Assembly: GCF_002846335.1 (NCBI RefSeq)
Contig: NZ_PJMQ01000001.1
Span: forward strand, 930,001-994,000
DNA from: Janthinobacterium sp. 61
GTDB lineage: Bacteria > Pseudomonadota > Gammaproteobacteria > Burkholderiales > Burkholderiaceae_D
Direction: 5' to 3'
DNA length: 64,000 bases
The translations under genes were made by a program, and so were the position numbers. Positions 32,135 through 41,830 of this stretch are shown here, one piece after another. Position 1 is the first letter of the stretch; each line of letters opens with the position of its first letter. Below the pieces are notes generated by a model. That model was not told the DNA's origin. It made no database searches and saw nothing but the letters and a program-made list of their open reading frames with translations.

Positions 32135-32884
32135 TTAAAACTGTTCGTCCGCGCTCAGGTAGCGCCATTGGCCCGTTGGCAAGTCGCCCAGCTTGACCTT
32201 GCCGATGCGCACGCGTTTCAGGCCCAGCACTTTCAGGCCGACGGCTTCGCACATGCGGCGGATCTGGCGTTTCTTGCCTTCGCGCAAGGTAAAGCTCAGC
32301 TGGTCTTCATTTTGCCAGCGCACCTTGGCCGGCAGCAGCGGTTTGCCGTCGAGCCACAAGCCATGGTTGAGCCTTTTCAGCTCGCTGTCGGGCAGGGTAT
32401 CGCCTTTGGTGTAGCTCACGCGCACCAGGTATTCCTTGTCGATATCGGTATCGTGGCCGATCAGCTGTTTGGCCACGCGCCCATCCTGCGTCAAGACCAG
32501 CAAGCCGACGGAATCGATGTCCAGGCGGCCGGCGGCAACCAGGCTGCGCAGCTGGGTCGGGTGGAACTGTTCCGGGCTGCGGTCTTCCGCCCAGCGGTTT
32601 TCCGCCTTGATCAACGCCACGGCGGGCGTGTAGCCGTCTTCGGCCTGGCCGCTGACATAGCCGACGGGTTTGTTGATCAATACGGTGACGCGCTTCGACT
32701 GCTCGGCTGCCGCCTGGCGTTCCACGGTGACGCGCTGGCTGGGATAGACCTTGCTGCCCAGCTCGGACACCACCTTGCCATCGACGCGGACCCAGCCGCG
32801 CGCGATCCATTCATCGGCTTCACGGCGCGAGCACAGGCCCAGTTCGGACATGCGTTTGGACAAGCGTAATAATTCTTCGGTCAT
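32135..32884 (-). CDS. RluB/RluF-type 23S rRNA pseudouridine synthase
   Basis: 249 aa. S4 RNA-binding domain at residues 5-60 (LSKRMSELGLCSRREADEWI), then a RsuA/RluB/E/F-type synthase domain with the catalytic Asp in GRLDIDSVGLL and the C-terminal KRQIRRMCEAVG motif. The closing segment RIGKVKLGDLPTGQWRYL resembles RluF more than RluB. It is cut shorter than E. coli RluF (no basic tail). The target uridine cannot be decided from sequence alone. Confidence 0.9.
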   Translation of the reverse strand: MTEELLRLSKRMSELGLCSRREADEWIARGWVRVDGKVVSELGSKVYPSQRVTVERQAAAEQSKRVTVLINKPVGYVSGQAEDGYTPAVALIKAENRWAEDRSPEQFHPTQLRSLVAAGRLDIDSVGLLVLTQDGRVAKQLIGHDTDIDKEYLVRVSYTKGDTLPDSELKRLNHGLWLDGKPLLPAKVRWQNEDQLSFTLREGKKRQIRRMCEAVGLKVLGLKRVRIGKVKLGDLPTGQWRYLSADEQF

Positions 32885-32925
32885 GTTGTTTCAGTTTCAG
32901 TAAGGGTAGGCGCTGCACGCAAGGT

Positions 32926-35493
32926 TTACACCTTCAGCGCATCGAGTAAATCGGTTTCCAGCAATATCTGGTTGCGGGCATTGTTGAGCGCGGGACCGTC
33001 GACGAGGAAGACGTCTTCGACCCGTTCGCCCAGGGTCATGATCTTGGCCGTGTGCAGGTTGATGCGGTACTTGGTCAGCACATTGGCGATCGCATACAGC
33101 AGGCCCGTGCGGTCGTTGGCGGCCACCGACAGCAGGTAGTACTGTCCCCTTTCGTCGGGCCGCAAATCCACCGTCGGCTGGAAGGGGAAAGTGCGCGACA
33201 GGCGCGACAGCCGTCCCTTGCCCGGCGGCGGCAGCGGCGTTTGCGACTGCAGCAGTTCGCCCAGCTCGTGCTCGATCAGGCTGATGATGTCGCGGTAGCT
33301 CTTGGCGAAGTTCTGCTCCGTGACGAGGAAAGTGTCGAGCGCGTAGCCATTCCTGGTCGTGTGGATCTTCGCGTCGAGGATGCTGAAATTCTTGCGGTCG
33401 AAATAGCTGCAGATGCGTGCGAACAGGTCGGGCTGGTCGGGCACGTACACGGCTACCTGCAAGCCTTCGCCGATGGGCGCCAGCCGGCATTTTACCACCG
33501 GCAACTTGCTGTCGAGCTTGTCATACAGCGAGCGCGTCTGCCAGGCGATGTCGGAGGCGTCGTGGCGCAGGAAATACGCCACGTCCAGCTGCTGCCACAG
33601 TTTCAGATGGGCATCGGGCGGCAGGCCGTACAGGCGCAGTGTGGCCAGCGCTTCCTGCTGGCGGTTCTTCAGTTCGCGGTCGGCCGTATGCGGTTCGCCG
33701 CCCAGCACGCGCAGGGTGATCTTGTACAGGTCTTCCAGCAGTTTGCCTTTCCATGCGTTCCACACTTTCGGACTGGTGCCGCGGATGTCGGCGACCGTCA
33801 GCAGGTACAGGCCCGTCAGGTGGCGCTCGTCCTTGACCACTTTCGCAAAGGCGGCGATGACGTCGGGGTCGGACAGGTCTTGCTTTTGCGCCACTTGCGA
33901 CATGGTCAGGTGATTTTCCACCAGGAAGGCCACCAGTTCCGTGTCCTCTGCCGACATGCCGTGGTCCTGGCAGAACTGGGTGGCGTCGGCCACGCCCAGC
34001 TTGGAATGGTCGCCGCCGCGGCCCTTGGCGATGTCGTGGAACAGGGCCGCCACGTACAGCAGCCACGATTGCGAGAAATCGGCCATCAGCTGGCTGCAGA
34101 ACGGGTATTCGTGCGCATGTTCGCTCATGGTGAAGCGGCGCATGTTGCGCACCACCATCAAAATGTGCTGGTCGACCGTGTACACGTGGAACAGGTCATG
34201 CTGCATCTGCCCCACGATGCGGCGGAAATTCGGCAGGTAGCGCCCCAGGATGCTCATCTCGTTCATACGCCGCAGCGCATGGATGATGCCCACGGGCGCC
34301 CGCATGATGCGCAGGAAGAGGGCGCGGTTGACGGGATCCTGGCGGAAGGCGGCATCGATCTTGAAGCGCGCATGCCACAGGGCCCGCGTGGCGCGCGACG
34401 TCATGCCCTTCAGGGCAGGGCGTTCCGTCATCAGGACAAATATTTCCAGCATGGCCGACGGGTATTGCTCGAACGTATCGTCGGCGCTGATGTCGATCAG
34501 GCTGTTGACTTCATTGAAGCGTTCGTTGATGGGCACGGCCACATCGTCTTGGGGAAACAGCCGTGCCTCGATATTTTGCAGCAGAATCGTGTTGAGCTGG
34601 GTCACCGTCTTGGCGGCCCAGTAATAGCGCTGCATGAGAAATTCGCTGGCGCGGCGCATGTGCGGCCCGCTACCCGTGGCTTGCAGGCCCAGTGATTCGG
34701 CAATCGCCGTCTGCACGTCGAACACCAGGCGGTCTTCGCGCCGCCCCGCATGCAGGTGCAAACGCACGCGGATATCTTTGAAGGCGCGCTCCTTTTCCAT
34801 CAACTGGCGCGCTTCCGTCAGGGTGATCAGGCCTCCCGTGGCCAGGGTGCGCCAGGAATTGGCCAGGCCGGCCGCCTTGGCCACCCACAAAATCACCTGC
34901 AAGTCGCGCAAGCCGCCCGGGCTTTCCTTGCAATTGGGCTCCAGGCTGAAGGCCGTGTCTTCGTATTTGGCATGGCGCTGGCGCATTTCCGCCGTTTTCG
35001 CCTGGAAAAACGCCTGCGGGTCCATGGCGGCCTCGTAGCGCTGCTGCAATTGCGCGAACAAGTCCGCGTTGCCGCACACGAGGCGCGCTTCGAGCAGGCT
35101 GGTTTGCACGGTGATGTCGGCTTTCGATTCGACCATGCACTCCTCGACCGTACGGATGCTGTGGCCGATTTCCAGGCCCAGGTCCCACAGCAGTTGCACC
35201 AGTTCCTCGAGCTTTTCCTGTGTCGCCGCGTCCGGCGCCTGCTGCAGCAGGATCAGCAGATCGACGTCGGAATACGGAAACAGTTCACCGCGGCCGTAGC
35301 CGCCCACGCCCACCAGGGCAGTGCCGGGAGGCAAACCCGCTTCCTGCCAGGCGCGCGCCAGCACCCCATCGACGCTGTGGCGAAGGCCGCGCAGCAGTTT
35401 TTCAGGCTTGCCATCGGCCTGGAAGGCCGCAATGACGACCTGGCGGTCGGCTTTCAGTTGCTGTTTCAGCTGTTCCCGAACTTGCTTTTTCAT
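32926..35493 (-). CDS. glnD: PII uridylyltransferase/uridylyl-removing enzyme
   Basis: 855 aa, standard length. Nucleotidyltransferase domain with GVGGYGRGELFPYSDVDLLI (catalytic Asp pair), a GlnD-specific helical part, an HD domain with HDIAKGRGGDHS near residue 490, and two ACT domains at the C-terminus (about 690-855) that sense glutamine. It uridylylates or deuridylylates PII proteins according to nitrogen state. It is followed on the same strand by the pseudouridine synthase 41 bases on and preceded by map. Confidence 0.97.
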   Translation of the reverse strand: MKKQVREQLKQQLKADRQVVIAAFQADGKPEKLLRGLRHSVDGVLARAWQEAGLPPGTALVGVGGYGRGELFPYSDVDLLILLQQAPDAATQEKLEELVQLLWDLGLEIGHSIRTVEECMVESKADITVQTSLLEARLVCGNADLFAQLQQRYEAAMDPQAFFQAKTAEMRQRHAKYEDTAFSLEPNCKESPGGLRDLQVILWVAKAAGLANSWRTLATGGLITLTEARQLMEKERAFKDIRVRLHLHAGRREDRLVFDVQTAIAESLGLQATGSGPHMRRASEFLMQRYYWAAKTVTQLNTILLQNIEARLFPQDDVAVPINERFNEVNSLIDISADDTFEQYPSAMLEIFVLMTERPALKGMTSRATRALWHARFKIDAAFRQDPVNRALFLRIMRAPVGIIHALRRMNEMSILGRYLPNFRRIVGQMQHDLFHVYTVDQHILMVVRNMRRFTMSEHAHEYPFCSQLMADFSQSWLLYVAALFHDIAKGRGGDHSKLGVADATQFCQDHGMSAEDTELVAFLVENHLTMSQVAQKQDLSDPDVIAAFAKVVKDERHLTGLYLLTVADIRGTSPKVWNAWKGKLLEDLYKITLRVLGGEPHTADRELKNRQQEALATLRLYGLPPDAHLKLWQQLDVAYFLRHDASDIAWQTRSLYDKLDSKLPVVKCRLAPIGEGLQVAVYVPDQPDLFARICSYFDRKNFSILDAKIHTTRNGYALDTFLVTEQNFAKSYRDIISLIEHELGELLQSQTPLPPPGKGRLSRLSRTFPFQPTVDLRPDERGQYYLLSVAANDRTGLLYAIANVLTKYRINLHTAKIMTLGERVEDVFLVDGPALNNARNQILLETDLLDALKV

Positions 35494-35529
35494 CTGGGCC
35501 CTGGGGTGGCGGTGCGTGGGATGGAAGAA

Positions 35530-36342
35530 TCAGGCTTTGTTCAGGATCAAGGCTGGCGGCGGCGGCATGCCAGGCGAGACGGTCAGCACTTCATAGCCCG
35601 TTTCCGTCACCAGCACCGTGTGTTCCCATTGCGCCGACAGGCTGCGGTCCTTGGTTTTGATGGTCCAGCCATCGTTCATTTCGCGGATCTCGCGGCGGCC
35701 CGAGTTGATCATCGGTTCCACGGTGAAAATCATGCCCGCCTCCAGGCGCTCCAGGGTGCCTGGTTTGCCGTAGTGCAGCACTTGCGGTTCTTCATGGAAG
35801 ACCTTGCCGATGCCGTGGCCGCAGAATTCGCGCACCACGCTGTAGCCTGCTTTTTCCGCGTGCTGCTGGATGGCGTGCCCGATATCGCCCAGGTGCGCGC
35901 CCGGTTTGATCTGGTCTATGCCCAGCCACATGCATTCATAGGTGATTTCCGACAGGCGCTTGGCCAGGATGGTGGGCGTGCCGACGAGGAACATGCGGCT
36001 GTTGTCGCCGTGATAGCCATCCTTGATGACGGTGATGTCGAGGTTGACGGAGTCGCCGCTCTTCAAGACCTTGTCGCCCGGAATGCCATGGCAGATGACG
36101 TCGTTGACGGAGGTGCAGATGGCTTTCGGGTACGGCGTATAGCCGGGCGGGCAGTAGTTCAGCGGGGCGGGAATGGTGCCCTGCACATTGACCATGTATT
36201 CGTGGCACAGGCGGTCAAGTTCGCCCGTGGTGACGCCCACCTTGACGAAGGGGGTGATGTAGTCGAGCACTTCGGCGCCGAGCTTGCCGGCAACGCGCAT
36301 GCCTTCGATGTCGGCGGCGCTATTAATACGGATGGTGGACAT
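35530..36342 (-). CDS. map: Methionine aminopeptidase, type I
   Basis: 270 aa from ATG 36342 (MSTIRINSAADIEGMRVAGKL); a longer frame reaching 36837 would overlap rpsB and is rejected. The five metal ligands are visible: Asp in VNLDITV, Asp in GYHGDNSRMF, His in FCGHGIGK, Glu in FTVEPM and Glu near AQWEHTVLV. It removes the initiator Met from new proteins. It is divergent from rpsB, a conserved neighbour, and lies 36 bases upstream of glnD on the same strand. Confidence 0.96.
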   Translation of the reverse strand: MSTIRINSAADIEGMRVAGKLGAEVLDYITPFVKVGVTTGELDRLCHEYMVNVQGTIPAPLNYCPPGYTPYPKAICTSVNDVICHGIPGDKVLKSGDSVNLDITVIKDGYHGDNSRMFLVGTPTILAKRLSEITYECMWLGIDQIKPGAHLGDIGHAIQQHAEKAGYSVVREFCGHGIGKVFHEEPQVLHYGKPGTLERLEAGMIFTVEPMINSGRREIREMNDGWTIKTKDRSLSAQWEHTVLVTETGYEVLTVSPGMPPPPALILNKA

Positions 36343-36592
36343 GGTGTAATTCGCAATCTGCAAGATATTCGGCTGAAAAGCGCGGGTGAAAAGCACAGAC
36401 GATTCCTGTGTAGGGGAAAAAGTCTGCAAATATGTCGAAATTATAAACGAGCCGCCCTGAATCCGCCGCCTCCTTCCTATGGCCGGGTGGCGATTTGTGG
36501 GGGGAATGGAGAGGCGCTGCCGCGGCGGCCATGTCTTGCACCATAATGGTGCATAGGACGTTTCCGCCGGGCGGGCGATTTGCAGTGCGGAC
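36343..36592. other. Intergenic stretch between map and the rpsB promoter
   Basis: The map-rpsB gap is 413 bases in all. A TATAAT box on the minus strand at 36445-36440 may serve map, though no convincing -35 partner is seen. There is no gene, repeat or other structure that I can name. Confidence 0.4.
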
Positions 36593-36621
36593 TTGATGCG
36601 GCGGTCATTTTGGTGTAGAAT
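36593..36621 (+). promoter_or_regulatory. Sigma-70 promoter of the rpsB-tsf operon
   Basis: TTGATG (36593-36598), a 17-base spacer and TAGAAT (36616-36621) lie about 130 bases upstream of rpsB. The start would be near 36628, giving a long leader. Confidence 0.7.
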
Positions 36622-36686
36622 CCCGGGTTGCTTGAATTCACTTTTGAGCAATGCAATAAATAGTGTCTTTAATTTTAAATAAACAC

Positions 36687-36734
36687 GCGAATCCGGTCGA
36701 CAAGGGTGCCTGTATGGTGACTGATCGGATTCCA
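36687..36734 (+). promoter_or_regulatory. Structured rpsB leader, possible S2 autoregulation site
   Basis: GAATCCG (36689-36695) can pair with CGGATTC (36726-36732) and enclose a 30-base loop just before the ribosome-binding site GGAG of rpsB. S2 represses its own mRNA in enterobacteria. That this hairpin does so here is inference. Confidence 0.4.
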
Positions 36735-36755
36735 GACCCAACCCTGGAGTTAATA

Positions 36756-37508
36756 ATGTCCGTAACAATGCGCGAAATGCTGGAAGCCGGTGTCCACTTT
36801 GGTCACCAAACCCGTTTTTGGAATCCAAAAATGGCACCGTTCATCTTCGGCCATCGCAACAAGATCCACATCATCAACCTGGAAAAAACCATGGCGATGT
36901 ACCAGGACGCAATGAAGCACGTGCGTCAACTGGCTGCAAACCGTGGCACCATCCTGATGGTCGGCACCAAGCGTCAAGCTCGCGAAATCATCGCTGCTGA
37001 AGCACAACGCGCTGGCGTGCCTTTCGTTGATCAACGTTGGTTGGGCGGCATGCTGACCAACTTCAAAACGATCAAAACCTCGATCAAGCGTCTGAAGGAC
37101 ATGGAAGTGATGGTCGAAGACGGTTCGATCGAGAAGCTGTCGAAAAAAGAAGCGCTGATGTTCTCCCGCGAAATGATCAAGCTGCAAAAATCGATCGGCG
37201 GCATCAAGGATATGGGCGGCATTCCTGACGCAATCTTCGTTGTGGACGTCGGCTACCACAAAGGTGCGATCACCGAAGCAGCTAAACTGGGTATCCCGGT
37301 CATCGGCGTTGTCGATACCAACCACTCCCCAGAAGGCGTGAACTTCGTGATCCCAGGTAACGATGACTCCTCGAAAGCCATCATGTTGTACGCTCGCGGT
37401 GTTGCTGATGCAATCATCGAAGGCCGTGCAGCTGCCGGTAACGAAGTTGTTGAAATGGTTAAAGCAGCCGCTGGCGACGAATTCGTCGAAGTGAACGAAC
37501 AGGCTTAA
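36756..37508 (+). CDS. rpsB: 30S ribosomal protein S2
   Basis: 250 aa from ATG 36756 ([26 protein letters not shown]), with TGGAG upstream; the in-frame extension to 36663 is leader. The S2 signature is clear, with GTKRQAREI and [15 protein letters not shown]. It binds the back of the 30S subunit and is needed for S1 attachment. It opens the large rpsB-tsf-pyrH-frr cluster and is followed by a hairpin and T-run at 37557. Confidence 0.99.
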   Translation: MSVTMREMLEAGVHFGHQTRFWNPKMAPFIFGHRNKIHIINLEKTMAMYQDAMKHVRQLAANRGTILMVGTKRQAREIIAAEAQRAGVPFVDQRWLGGMLTNFKTIKTSIKRLKDMEVMVEDGSIEKLSKKEALMFSREMIKLQKSIGGIKDMGGIPDAIFVVDVGYHKGAITEAAKLGIPVIGVVDTNHSPEGVNFVIPGNDDSSKAIMLYARGVADAIIEGRAAAGNEVVEMVKAAAGDEFVEVNEQA

Positions 37509-37514
37509 TAGCCA

Positions 37515-37532
37515 GGCTATCGCGAGATAGCC
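37515..37532 (+). repeat. Short hairpin directly after rpsB
   Basis: GGCTATC-GCGA-GATAGCC has perfect 7-bp arms, six bases past the rpsB stop. It may protect the rpsB 3' end. Confidence 0.45.
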
Positions 37533-37556
37533 GTTTGTAAGCACAGCAGTAAGGGA

Positions 37557-37588
37557 AAAGGGGTGGCAGCAGCTCCCCCTTTTTTTTA
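37557..37588 (+). terminator. Terminator/attenuator between rpsB and tsf
   Basis: AAAAGGGG, an 11-base loop, CCCCC and eight T residues. It probably gives partial termination so that S2 and EF-Ts are made in different amounts. Confidence 0.65.
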
Positions 37589-37666
37589 ACAAAAAAACGA
37601 TAGTGACCGCTGGCGAGGCATACCTGCCCGGCCGCGACTATCGACTCACCGAATCAGGAGAAACAC

Positions 37667-38578
37667 ATGGCAGCGATTACAGCAGCGATGGTAGGCGAAT
37701 TGCGCGGCAAAACCGACGCACCAATGATGGAATGCAAAAAAGCACTGACCGAAGCCGATGGCGACATGGCTCGTGCGGAAGAGATCCTGCGCGTCAAACT
37801 GGGCGGCAAGGCATCGAAAGCATCGGCACGTATCACCGCTGAAGGCGTCGTGGCAACCTACATCGCCAATGGCGTAGGCGCCCTGGTCGAAGTCAACTCG
37901 GAAACCGACTTCGTTGCGAAGAACGACGATTTCCTGGCACTGGCCAACAACGCTGCCCGTCTGGTAGCAGAACACAACCCGGCTGACGTAGCTGCCCTGC
38001 TGGCCCTGCCACTCGATGGCAAGACCCTGGAAGAAGTGCGCGCTGCCCTGATCGGCAAAATTGGCGAAAACATGACCATCCGCCGCTTCCAGCGTTTCGA
38101 AACCAGCAACAAGCTGGCTTCGTACCTGCACGGTTCGCGCATTGGCGTGATCGTCGAATTCGACGGTGCCGATGAGCAAGTAGGCAAAGACGTGGCCATG
38201 CACATCGCTGCCATGAAGCCAGTGTCGCTGTCTTCGAACGAAGTTCCAGCGGAACTGATCGAAAAAGAGCGTTCGGTTGCCCAACTGAAAGCCGAAGAAG
38301 ACGCAGCCAAAGCGGCCGCCGAAGGCAAGCCAGCGCAATCGCCGGAAATCCTGGCCAAGCGCCTGGAAGGTTCCGTACAGAAGTTCCTGAAAGAAGTATC
38401 GCTGCTGAACCAGGCTTTCGTGAAAAACGACAAGCTGTCGGTTGAGCAAATGCTGAAGGCGGCTAACACCAGCGTCAAGGGTTTTGCCATGTACGTGGTA
38501 GGCGAGGGCATCGAGAAGAAGCAAGACGACTTCGCAGCAGAAGTCGCAGCACAGATGGCTGCCTCCCAGGGAGCGTAA
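37667..38578 (+). CDS. tsf: Elongation factor Ts
   Basis: 303 aa. CAGGAGAAACAC precedes the ATG. The N-terminal UBA-like domain ([16 protein letters not shown]) and the EF-Tu-contacting TDFV motif ([12 protein letters not shown]) are intact. It is the guanine-nucleotide exchange factor of EF-Tu. It lies between two terminator-like hairpins. Confidence 0.99.
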   Translation: MAAITAAMVGELRGKTDAPMMECKKALTEADGDMARAEEILRVKLGGKASKASARITAEGVVATYIANGVGALVEVNSETDFVAKNDDFLALANNAARLVAEHNPADVAALLALPLDGKTLEEVRAALIGKIGENMTIRRFQRFETSNKLASYLHGSRIGVIVEFDGADEQVGKDVAMHIAAMKPVSLSSNEVPAELIEKERSVAQLKAEEDAAKAAAEGKPAQSPEILAKRLEGSVQKFLKEVSLLNQAFVKNDKLSVEQMLKAANTSVKGFAMYVVGEGIEKKQDDFAAEVAAQMAASQGA

Positions 38579-38583
38579 GTAAA

Positions 38584-38607
38584 GCGGGCCGAGAGGCCCG
38601 TTTTTTT
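38584..38607 (+). terminator. Intrinsic terminator after tsf
   Basis: GCGGGCC-GAGA-GGCCCG followed by seven T residues, six bases past the tsf stop. pyrH then needs its own promoter or readthrough. Confidence 0.85.
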
Positions 38608-38725
38608 GGCCCGCCCGCACCTGTCGTGCCGGGCGGCGGCATGGGCAGCCCCGCGCGCCTGTCCGGCGCTGCAAGGCGCTGCGCCATGTCATACTCGAAT
38701 AAACTCATTTATGGAGCCCCAGCTC

Positions 38726-39442
38726 ATGTCAAAACCAGCCTACAAGCGCGTCCTCCTCAAGTTGTCCGGCGAAGCCCTGATGGGCGATGATCCCTACGGC
38801 ATCAACCGCGCCACGATCGAGCGCATGGTGGCCGATGTGGCCGAGGTGGCGAAATTGGGTGTGGAACTGGCAATCGTGATTGGCGGCGGCAATATCTTCC
38901 GCGGCGTCGCGCCTGGTGCGCAAGGCATGGATCGTGCCACCGCCGACTACATGGGCATGCTCGCCACCGTGATGAATGCACTGGCCCTGGCCGATGCCAT
39001 GCGCCATGTCGGGATCACCGCACGCGTCATGTCGGCCATCGGCATCGAGCAAGTCGTCGAGCCGTACGTCCGTCCGAAAGCCCTGCAATACCTGGAAGAA
39101 GGCAAAGTGGTCGTCTTCGCCGCCGGCACCGGCAATCCGTTCTTCACTACCGACACGGCGGCCGCCCTGCGCGGTTCCGAGATCAGTGCCGAGATCGTCC
39201 TGAAGGCCACCAAGGTCGACGGCGTCTACACGGCCGATCCGAAGAAGGATCCGAACGCCACTCTGTTCCACACGATTACGTTCGACGACGCCATCGCCAA
39301 GCACCTGCAAGTGATGGATGCCACCGCATTCGCCCTGTGCCGCGACCAGAAACTGCCAATTAAAGTGTTTTCGATCACCAAGCCAGGCGCGCTGATACGC
39401 GTCATCATGGGCGAGGATGAAGGCACCTTAGTGCACGTTTAA
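38726..39442 (+). CDS. pyrH: Uridylate kinase
   Basis: 238 aa from ATG 38726 ([20 protein letters not shown]); the 40-codon upstream extension overlaps the terminator region and is rejected. Amino-acid-kinase fold motifs are visible: [15 protein letters not shown] and the C-terminal [12 protein letters not shown]. It phosphorylates UMP for RNA and for UDP-sugar precursors. Confidence 0.98.
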   Translation: MSKPAYKRVLLKLSGEALMGDDPYGINRATIERMVADVAEVAKLGVELAIVIGGGNIFRGVAPGAQGMDRATADYMGMLATVMNALALADAMRHVGITARVMSAIGIEQVVEPYVRPKALQYLEEGKVVVFAAGTGNPFFTTDTAAALRGSEISAEIVLKATKVDGVYTADPKKDPNATLFHTITFDDAIAKHLQVMDATAFALCRDQKLPIKVFSITKPGALIRVIMGEDEGTLVHV

Positions 39443-39450
39443 GGAGATAT

Positions 39451-39483
39451 GGAAGCCATCCATGGTTGCCATGGATGGTTTCC
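39451..39483 (+). repeat. Strong 15-bp hairpin between pyrH and frr
   Basis: GGAAGCCATCCATGG (39451-39465), loop TTG, and CCATGGATGGTTTCC pair along all 15 positions, with one G-U. No T-run follows, so it is more likely an mRNA stability or processing element than a terminator. Confidence 0.6.
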
Positions 39484-39560
39484 AGACTCCCGACTGCGCG
39501 GGCTTGTTTCCTGAGCCTGGCACAGTAGTATATTTATTATTATCAAGATTGGAGAGCAGC

Positions 39561-40121
39561 ATGTCCTTAGCTGACGTTAAAAAGAACGCCCAGGAACGCA
39601 TGACGAAGTCGCTGGAAACACTGCGGGCCGACCTGGCCAAGGTGCGTACCGGTCGCGCCCATACGGGTATCCTGGACCACGTGATGGTCGATTACTACGG
39701 TTCGCCGACTGCGCTGACCCAGGTTGCCAACGTGACCCTGATCGACGCGCGTACCATCGGTGTGCAGCCGTACGAAAAGAAAATGGCCTCGACCGTTGAA
39801 AAAGCTATCCGCGACGCCGACCTGGGCTTGAACCCATCGGCACAGGGCGACCTGATCCGCGTCCCGACGCCGCCGCTGACGGAAGAGCGCCGCAAGGAAA
39901 TGGTCAAGCTGGTCAAGAGCGAAGCGGAAGACGCGAAGATTGCCGTGCGTAATATTCGTCGCGACGCGAACGAGTCGCTGAAGAAGCTGGTCAAGGAAAA
40001 AGCCTGCTCCGAGGACGATGAGCGTCGCTCGTCGGAAGAAGTGCAGAAGCTGACGGACAAGTTTATTGCCGACATAGACAAGATGGTAGTCGATAAAGAA
40101 AAAGAAGTGCTGACGGTCTAG
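39561..40121 (+). CDS. frr: Ribosome recycling factor
   Basis: 186 aa from ATG 39561 ([20 protein letters not shown]), preceded by GGAGAGCAGC; the upstream frame to 39462 lies in the hairpin region. It is a three-helix-bundle protein with [19 protein letters not shown], typical of RRF. It splits post-termination ribosomes together with EF-G. Confidence 0.98.
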   Translation: MSLADVKKNAQERMTKSLETLRADLAKVRTGRAHTGILDHVMVDYYGSPTALTQVANVTLIDARTIGVQPYEKKMASTVEKAIRDADLGLNPSAQGDLIRVPTPPLTEERRKEMVKLVKSEAEDAKIAVRNIRRDANESLKKLVKEKACSEDDERRSSEEVQKLTDKFIADIDKMVVDKEKEVLTV

Positions 40122-40139
40122 TTTTCAGTCCTTTTGACG

Positions 40140-40170
40140 CTGCCCGGAAAAGCATGGCTTTTCCGGGCAG
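40140..40170 (+). terminator. Perfect 14-bp hairpin after frr
   Basis: CTGCCCGGAAAAGC-ATG-GCTTTTCCGGGCAG, followed by TGCTATTTGG. The T-run is weak, so termination may be partial. Confidence 0.6.
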
Positions 40171-40221
40171 TGCTATTTGGCGCATAATAGTTATCTGTTA
40201 TTTTTTGGTATTCGTGTTTTC

Positions 40222-40989
40222 ATGATCTATTCGAGTTCGACAACGGCAGTACCTGAGGTTGGCACGGTGCCGCGCCATGTGGCAATCATTATGGATGGCA
40301 ATGGCCGCTGGGCAACCAAACGCTTCTTGCCGCGCGTGGCTGGCCACGTAAAGGGCGCTGACGCCGTGCGCGGTGTCGTCGAGACCTGCCTGGAACGGGG
40401 CGTCGAGTATCTGACCCTGTTTGCTTTCAGTTCGGAAAACTGGCGCCGCCCGGAAGAAGAGGTGTCGATGCTGATGCGCCTGTTCGTTACCATGCTGGAA
40501 CGCGAAGTGGTCAAAATGCATGCCAATGACATCCGCCTGAAAGTGGTGGGCGACTTGTCCCGCTTCAACGACCAATTGCAAACCCTGATCGCCGATGCGG
40601 AACGCAAGACGGCCCGCAACACGCGTCTGACGGTGACCATCTGCGCTAATTATGGCGGCCGATGGGACATCATGCAGGCAGTCAACAGAATGACGGTCGA
40701 GGCTGCAGCCAAGGGCCAGCCTGCCGGACAGGCTTACACGGAAGAACAACTGGCGCCGCACCTGGCCATGGCCTATGCGCCCGAGCCTGACCTGTTCATC
40801 CGCACCGGCGGCGAGCAGCGCATTTCCAATTTCCTGCTGTGGCAACTGGCGTACACTGAGCTGTTTTTCACCGAGACTTTCTGGCCCGACTTCAATGAAG
40901 AATGCCTCGACGCGGCAATCGCGTCTTACCAGCAGCGCGAACGGCGCTTTGGCCGCACTAGCGCGCAATTAACTGAAAAGACAAACTGA
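40222..40989 (+). CDS. uppS: Undecaprenyl diphosphate synthase (cis-prenyltransferase)
   Basis: 255 aa from ATG 40222. The catalytic loop is [13 protein letters not shown], and the second conserved region reads FSSENWRRP. The C-terminal substrate site reads [19 protein letters not shown]. It makes the C55 lipid carrier for peptidoglycan, LPS and O-antigen. Its stop codon overlaps the cdsA start (TGATG). No clear ribosome-binding site is visible upstream of 40222. Confidence 0.97.
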   Translation: MIYSSSTTAVPEVGTVPRHVAIIMDGNGRWATKRFLPRVAGHVKGADAVRGVVETCLERGVEYLTLFAFSSENWRRPEEEVSMLMRLFVTMLEREVVKMHANDIRLKVVGDLSRFNDQLQTLIADAERKTARNTRLTVTICANYGGRWDIMQAVNRMTVEAAAKGQPAGQAYTEEQLAPHLAMAYAPEPDLFIRTGGEQRISNFLLWQLAYTELFFTETFWPDFNEECLDAAIASYQQRERRFGRTSAQLTEKTN

Positions 40990-41822
40990 TGCTGAAAACA
41001 CGGATAATCACCGCCCTGGTCCTGTTGGCGGTCTTGCTGCCGGTTCTGTATCTGAATTATTTCCCTGCCTTCGCCGTGATCGCCACGGCGTTCTTCGGCG
41101 CCGCCGTATGGGAAAGCTTCCGCATCTTCAAAAATCGCCAGGCGCTCCTGATTGCTGCCGTCTGGACTGCCGCCTTCGCGTATACGTTTTTTGTCGGTAA
41201 CGGTATGGCGCAGCTCAATTTCTGGTTCGCCCTGTGCGTGGCCATCTGGCTGATCCGTTTCGTGCCATCGCTGGCGACGGGCTTGCCACCCACCGAAGGC
41301 TTGGGCAATACCTTGCTCAGTCTGGTGTATCCGGTCACCATCGTCGGCTGCTTCGTCGCCATCATTGCCTTGTTCCTGCATAGCCCTTTGTTCCTGCTGT
41401 CCGTCATGGCGCTCGTGTGGATCGCCGATATCGGCGCGTATTTCTCGGGCAAGGCTTTCGGCAAGCGCAAGCTGGCGCCAAGTATTTCCCCGGGGAAATC
41501 CTGGGAGGGTGCCATCGGTGGCGGGATCGCCGTCTTGCTCATCGCCGCCATCACCATCGTTGCCGCGCCATCGCTGCCAGTGCTGCAAGACACCTTTGCC
41601 GTGCAGCTGCAATTGCGCCGCGGTTGGCTGGTGGCCTTGCTGGTGCTGCTGCTGGTCGTCGCTGCCAGCATCGTCGGCGACCTGTTTGAATCCCAACTGA
41701 AGCGCCGCGCCGGCATCAAGGACAGCAGCAACCTGCTGCCCGGCCACGGCGGTGTACTCGACCGTATCGACGCGCTGATCCCGGTCCTGCCATTTGCCGC
41801 CCTCGTGGCCAGTTGGCTTTAA
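40989..41822 (+). CDS. cdsA: Phosphatidate cytidylyltransferase
   Basis: 277 aa, about eight membrane helices. The CDP-alcohol-forming signature is at the C-terminus: [20 protein letters not shown], followed by DRID. It makes CDP-diacylglycerol for all phospholipids. Translationally coupled to uppS; dxr follows 8 bases after. Confidence 0.96.
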   Translation: MLKTRIITALVLLAVLLPVLYLNYFPAFAVIATAFFGAAVWESFRIFKNRQALLIAAVWTAAFAYTFFVGNGMAQLNFWFALCVAIWLIRFVPSLATGLPPTEGLGNTLLSLVYPVTIVGCFVAIIALFLHSPLFLLSVMALVWIADIGAYFSGKAFGKRKLAPSISPGKSWEGAIGGGIAVLLIAAITIVAAPSLPVLQDTFAVQLQLRRGWLVALLVLLLVVAASIVGDLFESQLKRRAGIKDSSNLLPGHGGVLDRIDALIPVLPFAALVASWL

Positions 41823-41830
41823 GGAAACTC

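Noticed and set aside
35530..36837. Extended map reading frame to 36837
   Set aside because: It would run through the rpsB promoter and into rpsB; the family-typical start is at 36342.
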